This document shows positions 36,321 to 45,259 of a DNA stretch of 64,000 nt, one piece after another. A program made the position numbers and the translations under genes. A model generated the notes under the pieces. The model had not been told where the DNA came from. It made no database searches and was given only the letters and a program-made list of their open reading frames with translations. The stretch is from Armatimonadota bacterium (GTDB taxonomy: Bacteria > Armatimonadota > Fimbriimonadia > Fimbriimonadales > Fimbriimonadaceae): NCBI GenBank assembly GCA_020438215.1, contig JAGQUX010000013.1:1-64000 (forward strand), read 5' to 3'. Each line of letters begins with the position of its first letter. Position 1 is the stretch's first letter.

Positions 36321-38134
36321 TCGTTCTTGACAACCACGCGGGCATCGCCCTGACGCTGGGTCACGCCGAGCGCGTCCATCTTCTCCAAGATTGGGATGGC
36401 GTATTTCCGGCTTGTGTTGAACAGCGTCCGGAACTCACCAGCAGTGAATCGCTGACCGCCAAGATTCTTTCGCACTGCGCGTACCATCTTGTCCCAAGTG
36501 GCGATGGGATAGAAAAGCCCCTCCCCGAGATAGATGATCTCTTCGGCATCAACACCGACCTTCAGCACCTCTTCCACCGCTTGCTGCGGGATATTGAGGC
36601 TTCGCGACAGTTCATGGGGCAAAGTGACGTTGACTTCGTCTTTCACAAGGATTTCCGTGATGCGATCTAGGAGTTCTCTTTGCTTGGGCTTGAGTTCCAC
36701 CTTATGGTGATACTCAGCGATCCCATTCCCTCTTCTTCGGATGAGTTTCTGCTCATCCAACAGCTTGAAGAAAGCGTCCAACTCCTGGTTTGCCCAGCCG
36801 AGTTTCATTACTGATACAAGCAGGTTCTTGGCGACATAGGCTTGCTCCGATCGTTGAGAATGGAGCGATTTCAAGTTCAAAATCGCCTGTGCCTTGAGAT
36901 TCTCAAAGTTGTCGAACGAGAAAACAAGTGGTCCTAAAACCACCAATTGGTTAGCCTTTCGCGCCTCTTTGACTCGCTCTTGAATCTCCTCTTTCGCCCA
37001 GCCAGTTTGGGCAAGAAACTTCGCCGCCTTAACCCCTTCTGGTCGCCGGGAAAGCCATTCCTGCCAATCGCCACCGCCTTTTGCAACGGCGTTCTTCCGG
37101 CGCTTTTCGGCCAGCGGCTCCATTACCGTTCCCCCTGCGAGAACGATTGGCGGAGAATACTGACGCAGGATCACTCGCTGTCCTTTTGTAATAGCGAACG
37201 GTTTCTCACCGCGGAATTGAAGTAAGGAGTCATCGTGGTCATTGCGGAAGGCTTTGCCCAGCACTTCGCCCGCTCCATAGCTCATCCGGAGCCGCTGACC
37301 ATGCTTGACCTCGCCAATCAAATCCACTTTCAGATCAATCGCCTCGGATGCTACGCAGACCCCCTGCGCGCAGATCACATCACCCCTGCTCACTTCTTCT
37401 TGCTTGATACCAGCGAGCCCAACCGCAACCCGCGAACCAGCCACGGCTTCTTCCACAGATTGAAAATGAGTCTGCAAAGACCTAATCTTGGCTTTCTTTT
37501 TGATTGGGAGAAGTTCCACTTCATCTCCGACCTTAAACCGACCAGAAGCGAGCGTTCCCGTCGCGACCGTACCGCGCCCTTCCACCGTAAACACCCGATC
37601 AATGCTGAGCCAAGCCCCCCCTTTGCGGCTCTGATACTCCTTCAACGATTCAGATAGCAGTGCGCGGAGTTGATCCAATCCCTGACCAGTCTTCGCTGAT
37701 GTCAAAACCACTTGCGGTTCAGCAAATCCATTTTCAGCTAACAACTCCAAAGCTAGGCCCTGGCTCACTTCCAGCTGATCGGAAGTTGCCGCATCGCACC
37801 GAGTCATCACCAAAACAACCGCACGAACATTCAGCAACTTCAAAATCAGCAGGTGTTCTTCGGTTTGTGGCTTGACGCCTTCATCGGCGGCAACACACAG
37901 CAGAGCGATGTCCATACCAGTTGCCCCGGCGAGCATATTGGTAACGAACCGCTCGTGACCAGGAACATCAATAAACGAAATAACCTGCCCGTCTAGCTCC
38001 ATCGAAGCAAAGCCAAGATCAATCGTCAGACCGCGGCGTTTTTCATCCGGGAGCCGATCAGGATCGGCCCCCGTCAGAGCTTGGATCAGAGATGATTTTC
38101 CGTGATCAACGTGTCCGGCGGTGCCAACAATCAT
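36317..38134 (-). CDS. selB: Selenocysteine-specific elongation factor SelB
   Basis: Translation GTPase that delivers Sec-tRNA to UGA codons with a SECIS element. G1 GHVDHGKSSL, the switch region RRGLTIDLGFA, G3 DVPGHERF, and G4 in the form TRCD. Domain II begins RVFTVEGRGTVATGTLASGR. The C-terminal ~250 residues form winged-helix repeats ending YAIPILEKMDALGVTQRQGD, the mRNA-binding arrangement found only in SelB. 605 aa is full length. Its start overlaps the asparaginase stop (ATGA). No selA, selD, tRNA-Sec or selenoprotein was recognised in the window. Confidence 0.95.
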   Translation of the reverse strand: MIVGTAGHVDHGKSSLIQALTGADPDRLPDEKRRGLTIDLGFASMELDGQVISFIDVPGHERFVTNMLAGATGMDIALLCVAADEGVKPQTEEHLLILKLLNVRAVVLVMTRCDAATSDQLEVSQGLALELLAENGFAEPQVVLTSAKTGQGLDQLRALLSESLKEYQSRKGGAWLSIDRVFTVEGRGTVATGTLASGRFKVGDEVELLPIKKKAKIRSLQTHFQSVEEAVAGSRVAVGLAGIKQEEVSRGDVICAQGVCVASEAIDLKVDLIGEVKHGQRLRMSYGAGEVLGKAFRNDHDDSLLQFRGEKPFAITKGQRVILRQYSPPIVLAGGTVMEPLAEKRRKNAVAKGGGDWQEWLSRRPEGVKAAKFLAQTGWAKEEIQERVKEARKANQLVVLGPLVFSFDNFENLKAQAILNLKSLHSQRSEQAYVAKNLLVSVMKLGWANQELDAFFKLLDEQKLIRRRGNGIAEYHHKVELKPKQRELLDRITEILVKDEVNVTLPHELSRSLNIPQQAVEEVLKVGVDAEEIIYLGEGLFYPIATWDKMVRAVRKNLGGQRFTAGEFRTLFNTSRKYAIPILEKMDALGVTQRQGDARVVVKND

Positions 38135-39024
38135 GCCTTTGCGCCAAGTTTGCCGCTGTAATGTTGCGACCGCGAAGTGCCGTGTTCAGATATCCAGAGA
38201 TCAAAGTCGCCCCAACTGATCGAAGCACCGTACCCGCCATTCTTATCCAGAGCAAGAACAACACATTCGCGCTGATGACTGGCAGGTTGCCGCCGGATCA
38301 TTTGATCGATCACTGCATCGCAGGCTTGCTGAGCCGACATCCCTTGCCGCATGAACTCTACTGCTCGGAAGCTTGCACACGCTTTCCAGAGTTCCTCACC
38401 CATACCAGTTGCTCCTGCACAACCAACTTCGTCATCAGCATAGACTCCCGCCCCGACAATCGGAGAATCACCAATCCGGCCAGGAAGTTTGAAGGGCAAT
38501 CCGCTCGTGGAGCTTGCCGCGACAAAGTGTCCATCTTCGCGACCAAGCATCGTGACCGTATCATGCGGCGGCTCATCCTCAGTGGAATGAACATATGCTT
38601 TCGACCGCTCTGGGCTCTCCAAATACATCTGATACCGTCGATTGACCTCATCGGTCATCAGATTCTCGGGGACGAAACCGTTCGCAAGTGCAAATCGCCG
38701 CGCCTGCTCGCCAGCCAACATCACATAAGGCGTTGTGTCTTTGACAATCTGGGCCAGCTTGATCACCGGAAGAATCCCGCGTACCCCGCAAACCGCGCCA
38801 GCTGATAAATCCGAACCGTTCATGATCGCGGCATCGAGTTCGATTTCGCCATCGGAGTTAGGCAAAGCCCCGCGCCCAATCGCGATCAGCTCGGGATGAT
38901 CTTCGGCCGCAGACAGCCCACGCACCAAACAGTTCTCCAGCGAATCGCCTTCTTGATCCGCGACGATTGCCGCATCAATTGCCACTTTCCCGGGCCGGAG
39001 CCAGGTGGAAAGCATTGTTCTCAT
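38131..39024 (-). CDS. Glycosylasparaginase/isoaspartyl peptidase-family Ntn hydrolase
   Basis: Autoprocessing Ntn hydrolase of the N4-(beta-N-acetylglucosaminyl)-L-asparaginase family. The nucleophile Thr156 is in the HDTVTML motif, where the chain is expected to cleave into alpha and beta subunits; GRIGDSPIVGAGVYAD and AGATGMGE provide substrate-binding residues. The alpha part is intact (EIELDAAIMNG, VCGVRGILPVIKLAQ). The HDT motif favours a glycosylasparaginase over a plant-type asparaginase. No signal peptide is visible, so it probably acts in the cytoplasm. ATG at 39024, or 39015. It overlaps selB by ATGA. Confidence 0.9.
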   Translation of the reverse strand: MRTMLSTWLRPGKVAIDAAIVADQEGDSLENCLVRGLSAAEDHPELIAIGRGALPNSDGEIELDAAIMNGSDLSAGAVCGVRGILPVIKLAQIVKDTTPYVMLAGEQARRFALANGFVPENLMTDEVNRRYQMYLESPERSKAYVHSTEDEPPHDTVTMLGREDGHFVAASSTSGLPFKLPGRIGDSPIVGAGVYADDEVGCAGATGMGEELWKACASFRAVEFMRQGMSAQQACDAVIDQMIRRQPASHQRECVVLALDKNGGYGASISWGDFDLWISEHGTSRSQHYSGKLGAKA

Positions 39025-39062
39025 AACAAAGGATGCTACCTCTGCCCGGGGTGAGTTGCCAG

Positions 39063-39485
39063 TTATTCCCGTGTTGTCGGCAACGGTTTTTCAAACAGCC
39101 GAATGTTTTCATCGATGCTCAACAAGTTCTGGAAAGACTCCAACATCTTTTGCGCTTCTGATTCAAAGCGAAACGACCCGGCAACTTCCCCTTGCCAAAT
39201 CGTCTGTATCACCCAATCCGGCACAGGCATAAAGACAACGCGCTCAGGCGGCGTGATCGTCACAGGAAAAACAATTGCGCTTGCCAGCGGGTCGTGGTAA
39301 AGGAATTCAATTACGATCTTGTGGGGATGAAAGACTGTGCTCCCCATCTGTGGAGCCCCTTTTTCGTTCGCCTCCGCCCACAGAGCCTCATCAAATGAGC
39401 CTTGGCTTGGGGGCTTGCGATCGCTCAATTCCGCAAAGATTTCTCGCTTGATCCGCGCACAAAAAACCGCTAGTGGCTCACTCAT
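39063..39485 (-). CDS. Hypothetical protein, 140 aa
   Basis: Family not recognised. Soluble, without signal or transmembrane segment. The central part is rich in Val/Pro strands (TVFHPHKIVIEFLYHDPLAS, then VITPPERVVFMPVPDW), followed by WQGEVAGSFRFESEAQKM and a helical C-terminus, which suggests a small beta domain. It lies 38 bp upstream of the asparaginase gene on the same strand and shares the 207-bp divergent region with the flagellin gene. Confidence 0.65.
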   Translation of the reverse strand: MSEPLAVFCARIKREIFAELSDRKPPSQGSFDEALWAEANEKGAPQMGSTVFHPHKIVIEFLYHDPLASAIVFPVTITPPERVVFMPVPDWVIQTIWQGEVAGSFRFESEAQKMLESFQNLLSIDENIRLFEKPLPTTRE

Positions 39486-39692
39486 ATCGACTCACTCTAC
39501 GCAATTTGAACCTGAAAATGCCCAATCCCCCGAAAAATACCGGGATTATTGGACCCTGGTAATTTTTGCGGGATGAAGATTTCCCACCTAGCCAAAACTC
39601 AAATCATCGGACGGGCAGTCAGGATGACAACGTTGGTCGGGAAAAGGGCCAACACCGTTCCGGAATGAAAAAGAACTTCAGGGAAGAAGAAT
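39486..39692 (+). promoter_or_regulatory. Divergent intergenic region and flagellin leader
   Basis: 207 bp without a gene, the longest non-coding stretch seen. It must contain the flagellin promoter. An AGGGA ribosome-binding site sits about 10 nt before ATG 39693. No convincing sigma-28 (TAAA-N15-GCCGATAA) or sigma-54 (GG-N10-GC) promoter was found. The CCCGAAAAATACCGGG segment near 39530 is an imperfect inverted repeat. Confidence 0.45.
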
Positions 39693-41090
39693 ATGTCATT
39701 TCGAATCAACACAAACGTAACCGCATCTAACGCTTATCGCAACCTTTCGATGACCGGCTCGGAACTCGCAAAGGCTACCACCCGACTTTCAACTGGTCTC
39801 CGCATCAACAACGGTTCGGACGATCCGTCTGGTCTCATTGCTTCTGAAAGCTATCGAGCCCAAATCGGTGGTATTGATGCGGCACTTCGCAACAACCAAG
39901 ACGCTTTGAACTACGCTAAGACCGCTGAAGGTGGTCTGGATGAAGTGTCCCGACTGCTCCGCGATGCTCGCGCCCTGGCAGTTGCCAACGGTAACAGCAC
40001 GCTCGACTCTGCTCAAAAGCAAGCGAACCAAACCCAGCTCAACAACATCTTGACTTCTATCGACCGAATCTCGAGCAACACTCAGTTCGGTACTCAGAAG
40101 CTTCTGGATGGTTCTGCTGGTACTTCCGCAACCATCGTCAAAACCAACAATGCAAGCTCCGCTAACTTTAGTGGAACGATTGGTGGTACGGCTGTCACTG
40201 TGGCAGGTCAAGTTGACGTCAACGTTACAGCGGCAGCTGAACAAGCAACCCTTTCTGGAACCGTTACCTTCACTGCAGGAACTGTTCTTACAGGAGCTGG
40301 TAGCTTCACAGTCAACGGTAAAACGTTCACGACCAACTCGGCTACTACACGAGATCAACTTCTTCAACAAATCAATGAGTCTTCAGCAGAAACGGGTGTT
40401 ACGGCATCAATTACTGCAGGAAACGTTTTCAAATTCGATTCTGTTGATTACGGAACTGATGCTTCGGTTAGCTTTGTTGACCACACAGGTCTTCTCAAAG
40501 CTCAAGGTGGTGCAACTGACGCTGGCGTCAATGCTGCCGCGACCGTAACATTCACTCCAGATGGTGGATCCGCTGTTACAGCTGCATTCAACAAGGGTAA
40601 AGGTCTGGAACTCCGCGATGTGGACGGTAACTCGATCACACTGACCAAAACCGGTAACGCAACTGGTTCCGTAACCAGCGTTGCTCGGCTCAGCGCAGAT
40701 GCTTCCAAGTTCCAAATCGGTGGTAATGCAGGTCAAACTGCGAGCCTCAGCATTGGCAACTACAGTGCTTCCAGCCTCAGCATCAGCGGTCTTGACATCA
40801 CTGGTTCCAGCATGGACGCTGCTCTGGCATCGCTAGACAGCGCAATCAGCCGCGTTGCTGAAGATCGCGGTCGCATCGGATCGTTCATGAAGAACACGTT
40901 GGAATCCAACGTCCGAAGCCTCGGCGTTGCTCGAGAAAACCTGAGCGCAACCGAATCTTCTCTCCGAGAAATCGACGTTGCACAAGAAATGACCAACTAC
41001 ACCAAACTGCAAATCCTGCAACAATCTGGTCTGTCGGTTCTTTCTCAAGCCAACTCGGCACCGCAGTCCGTTCTGTCCTTGCTCCGATAA
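39693..41090 (+). CDS. fliC: Flagellin
   Basis: Structural protein of the flagellar filament, exported by the flagellar type III system (no signal peptide). The conserved N-terminal D0/D1 helices (MSFRINTNVTASNAYRNL, LSTGLRINNGSDDPSGLIAS, AEGGLDEVSRLLRDARALAV) and the C-terminal helices (DRGRIGSFMKNTLESNVRSL, ENLSATESSLREIDVAQEMT, QSGLSVLSQANSAPQSVLSL) are canonical. The central ~200 residues (~150-360) are a variable beta-rich, Ser/Thr/Ala/Gly-rich domain, a likely glycosylation target. It is monocistronic, bounded by a strong terminator, and followed by two OGT-type transferases on the opposite strand. No other flagellar gene is nearby. Confidence 0.97.
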   Translation: MSFRINTNVTASNAYRNLSMTGSELAKATTRLSTGLRINNGSDDPSGLIASESYRAQIGGIDAALRNNQDALNYAKTAEGGLDEVSRLLRDARALAVANGNSTLDSAQKQANQTQLNNILTSIDRISSNTQFGTQKLLDGSAGTSATIVKTNNASSANFSGTIGGTAVTVAGQVDVNVTAAAEQATLSGTVTFTAGTVLTGAGSFTVNGKTFTTNSATTRDQLLQQINESSAETGVTASITAGNVFKFDSVDYGTDASVSFVDHTGLLKAQGGATDAGVNAAATVTFTPDGGSAVTAAFNKGKGLELRDVDGNSITLTKTGNATGSVTSVARLSADASKFQIGGNAGQTASLSIGNYSASSLSISGLDITGSSMDAALASLDSAISRVAEDRGRIGSFMKNTLESNVRSLGVARENLSATESSLREIDVAQEMTNYTKLQILQQSGLSVLSQANSAPQSVLSLLR

Positions 41091-41124
41091 TTCGGAACCT
41101 GGGCCAGATCACTGGCAAAAAGAA

Positions 41125-41158
41125 AACCCCGCGAGATTCTCGCGGGGTTCTTTTTTTT
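41125..41158 (+). terminator. Rho-independent terminator after flagellin
   Basis: GC-rich stem AACCCCGCG / CGCGGGGTT (arms 41125-41133 and 41141-41149), 7-nt loop, followed by C and a run of eight or more Ts. Classic intrinsic terminator 34 bp after the flagellin stop, fitting a highly expressed single gene. Confidence 0.95.
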
Positions 41159-41172
41159 GTCTGAGACCGTGA

Positions 41173-43377
41173 TTACTTCAAGCTTTCGAGAGCATCGGCG
41201 AATGCTTTTGCAAATTTCTTACCGTCACAGATCGGGCTCGTCAGCACTTGTCCGCGCAAACCTTCGCGCCATTTCTGAAGTCGATCTTGGCTTTGCGCCA
41301 TCGAAACAGCCTTTTCAACGTAATCCTCAATCGAGCGGGTGACAAACTCGCCAAGCCCAACCGATCTGAGGATCGAAGTGGACATCCGCGCATGATGGCC
41401 CTGCCCTTCCATCGTCACAACCGGGACGCCCATCCAAAGGCTCTCTATAGTTGTGGTTGCTCCATTGTACGGCCAAGTGTCCAGGCTGACATCCACCTGA
41501 TTGAAGCTGGCAAAGTGCATTTGCCAAGTCGTGTTTTGCCGGAAAACAACCCGCGAAGAGTCAATCCCGTGATTCTTGAACCAAGCCAGGTACTGGCGAC
41601 GTAACGCACCAGAAGCCAATGCCTTCCCTTTGATCATGATGCGGCTATCAGGTACCTGAGCGAGAATCTTGCTCCAAACCTCCACCGACTCCTTATTAAT
41701 CTTGCGGGTGTGATTGAAAACTCCAAAAGTGAACGGTTCACCAGCGCGCGATGGCAGCCCCTCAACTTCCACATCCACTCGCGGAGGAGTGAAGCATAGC
41801 CAAGGAGTGTCTAGGCGAACAACATTTTCGGTGTAGAGGTGATCCTGGCTTTCTGGAGTCACATCTTTATCGCCAATGATTGCGTGCATCTGCGGCAAAC
41901 CAGTCGTCCCGGAGAATCCGAGCCATGTCACTTGAATCGGTGCCGGATTCCGAGTGAACACTCCCAAGTTGTTTCCGCCCGTATGTCCAGCCAGATCAAC
42001 CAAAACATCAATGTGGTCTGACTCGATCATGCCGGCAACCGTGTCGTCATCCAACCCGATGATGTGCCGCCATTCTTTGCAATATTCGTTCAGGGTTTCG
42101 CCCTGTTGGTCTCGCGCACCGGAGTTGGCGTAAACATAAATCTCGTACTTCTCGGAATCGAGGTTTGCAAAAAGTGCTTCCGCGAAAGTTCCGACCGGGT
42201 GTTCGCACAAGTCGCCGCTGATAAACCCAACGCGTCGGATTTTCTGCGGTTTTGGCTTTGGTGGAAATACGTCTTTCCCGAATCGCTTGCCATAGCGAAC
42301 CGCTTCTTCCTTCACCGCTTCTGCGCTCGAAATCAGTGCATGTTGTTGGGCGAAAACGACATTGGAAGCGAATTCTCGAGCTTGGGTAACCGACTCCGCC
42401 GCCTTTTTGTACTCATTAATCGCTTCATCAATCAGCGAGGAGTCGAGGTAGGTGTTGCCAAGGATGTTATGCCCTTCGGCAAATTCGGGGTCAATCGTGA
42501 TCGCGCGCTGGCACGCCTGCATCGCTTCATCAAGGCGACCGAGATTTCGCAAAGCTTCCGCCCGATTACAGTGCGCCGGGGCCAAGCTGTCATTCAGTTG
42601 GACTGCTTGGATGCAGGCTTCAAGAGCAGCGGCGGGTTGCTTGAGGTGGAGAAATGCCCGCCCCAAGTTGCCATAAGCCGATGCATAAGCCGGGTCGAGT
42701 TTGATCGCGGCTCGGAATGTCTCCGACGCTTCTTTGACCTGCCCGAGAGCATGGAGCGCCAGTCCAAGCGTGTTGTACGCCTTGACGTTGCGCTTATCAA
42801 TCATGATTGCGCTGTGACAAGCCGCCATTGCTTCGTCATATTGCCCCAACTCGTGGTACGCCAAAGCCATGTTTGAATACGCGTGAGTGTGGGTTGGGTC
42901 AAGGGAAGCCGCTCGGCGATAGTGAACAATTGCTGTTTCCCACTCCTTCAACTTCGTGTAGGTGTTCGCCAAATTGTAGTGAGCATCCGGGAAGTTTGGG
43001 TTGAGTTCCAACGCGGTTTGGAAAGCGTTGACCGCATCATCTGATTGCCCAATGCCCTGCAAAGCTGCGCCGTAATTTGACCAAGCTTCAGCGAAATTGG
43101 GATTGAGTGCAGTCAGTTTCTCAAGAATCTCAATCGCGCCTTCAAAATCTGTGTAGTGGATGCGGAGGGCCGCCAACAAGTGCATAGCATCCTGGTTTTC
43201 GGGATCTTCACCCAACACCGACGTGTAGATTTCTTCGGCGATGTGATGTCGCCCTTCTCGGTGGTGGGAAAGCCCCGTCTGAACCATCTGCGCAACGGTA
43301 CTCGCCGACGTGGATAGTTCGTATCCCGTCGTGAGATCTCGTGCGTGACGTTCTGCTTTCTTCAGAAAGTGATTCAT
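41173..43377 (-). CDS. TPR-repeat O-GlcNAc-transferase-like protein (734 aa)
   Basis: Cytoplasmic protein O-glycosyltransferase of family GT41 (SPINDLY/OGT). Residues ~25-330 are tandem tetratricopeptide repeats (NYGAALQGIGQSDDAVNAFQ, NLANTYTKLKEWETAIVHYR, NMALAYHELGQYDEAMAACH and more). The GT41 domain (~375-720) has CEHPVGTF, DLAGHTGGNN, WLGFSGTTGLPQM, NHTRKINKESVEVW and DTWPYNGATTTIESLWMGVP, so the His and Lys positions important in OGT are kept. ATG 43377 is preferred over a TTG at 43398. It lies downstream of the second OGT-like gene and converges on the flagellin terminator, so flagellin is the obvious substrate candidate (inference). Confidence 0.9.
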   Translation of the reverse strand: MNHFLKKAERHARDLTTGYELSTSASTVAQMVQTGLSHHREGRHHIAEEIYTSVLGEDPENQDAMHLLAALRIHYTDFEGAIEILEKLTALNPNFAEAWSNYGAALQGIGQSDDAVNAFQTALELNPNFPDAHYNLANTYTKLKEWETAIVHYRRAASLDPTHTHAYSNMALAYHELGQYDEAMAACHSAIMIDKRNVKAYNTLGLALHALGQVKEASETFRAAIKLDPAYASAYGNLGRAFLHLKQPAAALEACIQAVQLNDSLAPAHCNRAEALRNLGRLDEAMQACQRAITIDPEFAEGHNILGNTYLDSSLIDEAINEYKKAAESVTQAREFASNVVFAQQHALISSAEAVKEEAVRYGKRFGKDVFPPKPKPQKIRRVGFISGDLCEHPVGTFAEALFANLDSEKYEIYVYANSGARDQQGETLNEYCKEWRHIIGLDDDTVAGMIESDHIDVLVDLAGHTGGNNLGVFTRNPAPIQVTWLGFSGTTGLPQMHAIIGDKDVTPESQDHLYTENVVRLDTPWLCFTPPRVDVEVEGLPSRAGEPFTFGVFNHTRKINKESVEVWSKILAQVPDSRIMIKGKALASGALRRQYLAWFKNHGIDSSRVVFRQNTTWQMHFASFNQVDVSLDTWPYNGATTTIESLWMGVPVVTMEGQGHHARMSTSILRSVGLGEFVTRSIEDYVEKAVSMAQSQDRLQKWREGLRGQVLTSPICDGKKFAKAFADALESLK

Positions 43378-43428
43378 GCTGACTGCCGTCGGGCGCAATG
43401 CACCCTGGTAAATTTATCGGGCAGTACT

Positions 43429-45174
43429 TTAGGTTTTTGAAGGGAAAATTTTCTCCCACATGTTAAAGATCGCATTTTCGAAGTTGAGTGCGAACCTATG
43501 ACCATCCACAAGGGCCGACTTCGGCCACTGCTCCACGATCTTCGCTTCCACCTCTTTTCGATAAGCATGATCGGTCGCGAGTCTCACCGCAAGATCGATA
43601 TATTCCTCACCCGAATGTGTGATCAGTTCTTCCAATCCAGCTGCTGCCAAAATGCTTGCGGCCATGCGTTGGTTGTATCGTTCACCCGCCCATGTCACCA
43701 CCGGAGTCGCCACTGTCAGAGCATCAACGGTCGTCGTGGCTCCGTTATAAACTGGAGTATCGAGCACGATATCCACGCTCCGCACCATTTCGATATGCTC
43801 CTCATACGGGAGTGAGCCGTGGATTTCAAAGCGATCCTCTGGGATTCCGGCGGCAATGAACCGCTTGGTGTAATTCTCATTTGCAAGCTTCCCACCGAGG
43901 CTCATGTACTTGACCACCAGCTTGGAACCCGGCACCTGCCGCAGAATCTCCGCCCACATCAACATCGCGGTATGAGTGATCTTCATCGGGTTGTTGAAGC
44001 TGCCAAAAACAGTCGGCTCACCCTCTGGTTTTTGCGGTTTGGGTTTGACCTCTACGCCCGGGAAACAGAAACAAGAATCCGGGAGCCGGATGATCTGCTC
44101 TACCACGGAATTCTCGTACTCAACCGGAATGGTCACGTTATCGGCGATGAAGAAATCCATCTGTGAGAGACCGGTGGTTGCGCTGTACCCAAGATAAGTC
44201 GCCTGCACCGGCGCGGGCCGCTTCGCAAACAACGGAAGCAAGTTCGCCGAAGTGTGCCCGCTCAAATCAATCAAGACATCCACATCAGCTTGCCGCACAA
44301 TGCTGTAAATCTGATCAATCGGTTTCCCAGCCACCATATGCCACTCGGCGCAATTCCGCATCAAAACCTGAGTGACATCATCCTTACGATCCGAATTAGA
44401 AAATGCGATGATCTGGAACTGTGATTTGTCAATGTGCTCCAGGAGCATCATCATGAATTTGCCTACTGGGTGACCGTACAAGTCCCCAGAAACAAAACCG
44501 ATCCTTTGCGGGCGTTTCCGAGTGGGTACCGGACGCGGAGCCTCAGGAAAACGCGAGCCGAACATCGCGTGGGCTTGTCGGAAGTCCTCGTTCGGGATTC
44601 CTTCCCCGTACCCGAGCTGGAAAAGCCACACAAACCAGTTCTCATCCACCGTGGGGTCGGCTTTGATGAGTTCGGACATGGTGTTCGTGCCGCGTTCATT
44701 TAAGCCCAAAACAAAATCAGTACATGCCCGGTTGAGCATCGCTTCACGGAATGGGCCAGCAATCTCAATCGCACGATCCACATGGTAATTCGCAGCATCA
44801 ATATCGTGCAGATACCGGAGCGCACCAGCTAAGTTGTTATGGGCGGCGGCATTCTGATCATCGAGCTCTACCGCTTTCCGGCAGACTTCCGCTGAATCCT
44901 CATAGCGATGCAGAATCCGATACGCATTCCCCAGATTTGACCAGTATTCGGAGTTTCGTGGGTCGAGATTGCACGCTTTTTCTAGTTTCTCGACTCCCCG
45001 CTCGACTTCCCCACTTTGAAAGTCAAGAATGCCATCGGCGTTCCAAACGGGATGTGCTTCGGGGTACTCCGCTTCGATCGCCTGGTACCTCTCCGAAGCA
45101 GCCGCAAATTGCGCTTCGGAATGAAGATTCAGTGCTTCTTCAAATTGGCTGTTCCAGGGTGGTGTTCCGCTCAT
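43429..45174 (-). CDS. TPR-repeat O-GlcNAc-transferase-like protein (581 aa)
   Basis: Second GT41 transferase with fewer TPRs (residues ~10-165; NLGNAYRILHRYEDSAEVCR, NLAGALRYLHDIDAANYHVD). The catalytic domain (~215-570) has YGHPVGKF, DLSGHTSANL, YLGYSATTGLSQMDF, NNPMKITHTAMLMWAEILRQ and DTPVYNGATTTVDALTVATP. It is clearly paralogous to the downstream gene but divergent in the TPR part, so the two may recognise different proteins or sites. ATG 45174 has AGG 7 nt upstream. The 85-bp region upstream is shared with a divergent methyltransferase. Confidence 0.9.
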   Translation of the reverse strand: MSGTPPWNSQFEEALNLHSEAQFAAASERYQAIEAEYPEAHPVWNADGILDFQSGEVERGVEKLEKACNLDPRNSEYWSNLGNAYRILHRYEDSAEVCRKAVELDDQNAAAHNNLAGALRYLHDIDAANYHVDRAIEIAGPFREAMLNRACTDFVLGLNERGTNTMSELIKADPTVDENWFVWLFQLGYGEGIPNEDFRQAHAMFGSRFPEAPRPVPTRKRPQRIGFVSGDLYGHPVGKFMMMLLEHIDKSQFQIIAFSNSDRKDDVTQVLMRNCAEWHMVAGKPIDQIYSIVRQADVDVLIDLSGHTSANLLPLFAKRPAPVQATYLGYSATTGLSQMDFFIADNVTIPVEYENSVVEQIIRLPDSCFCFPGVEVKPKPQKPEGEPTVFGSFNNPMKITHTAMLMWAEILRQVPGSKLVVKYMSLGGKLANENYTKRFIAAGIPEDRFEIHGSLPYEEHIEMVRSVDIVLDTPVYNGATTTVDALTVATPVVTWAGERYNQRMAASILAAAGLEELITHSGEEYIDLAVRLATDHAYRKEVEAKIVEQWPKSALVDGHRFALNFENAIFNMWEKIFPSKT

Positions 45175-45259
45175 CTGATTGCCTAAAGTCCAGAAATATC
45201 AAATCATGCCGATAGAGTAAATAGCCTCGCAAATTTTCGGGGCTGAGGACGACTCTCTC

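Noticed and set aside
36317-39024. Possible selenoprotein with in-frame UGA near selB
   Set aside because: Neighbouring genes are complete without read-through, and no Cys-to-UGA position was seen.
39541-39575. Possible sigma-54 promoter (TGG...TTTTTGC) upstream of flagellin
   Set aside because: The GG to GC distance is 8 or 15 nt instead of the required 10.
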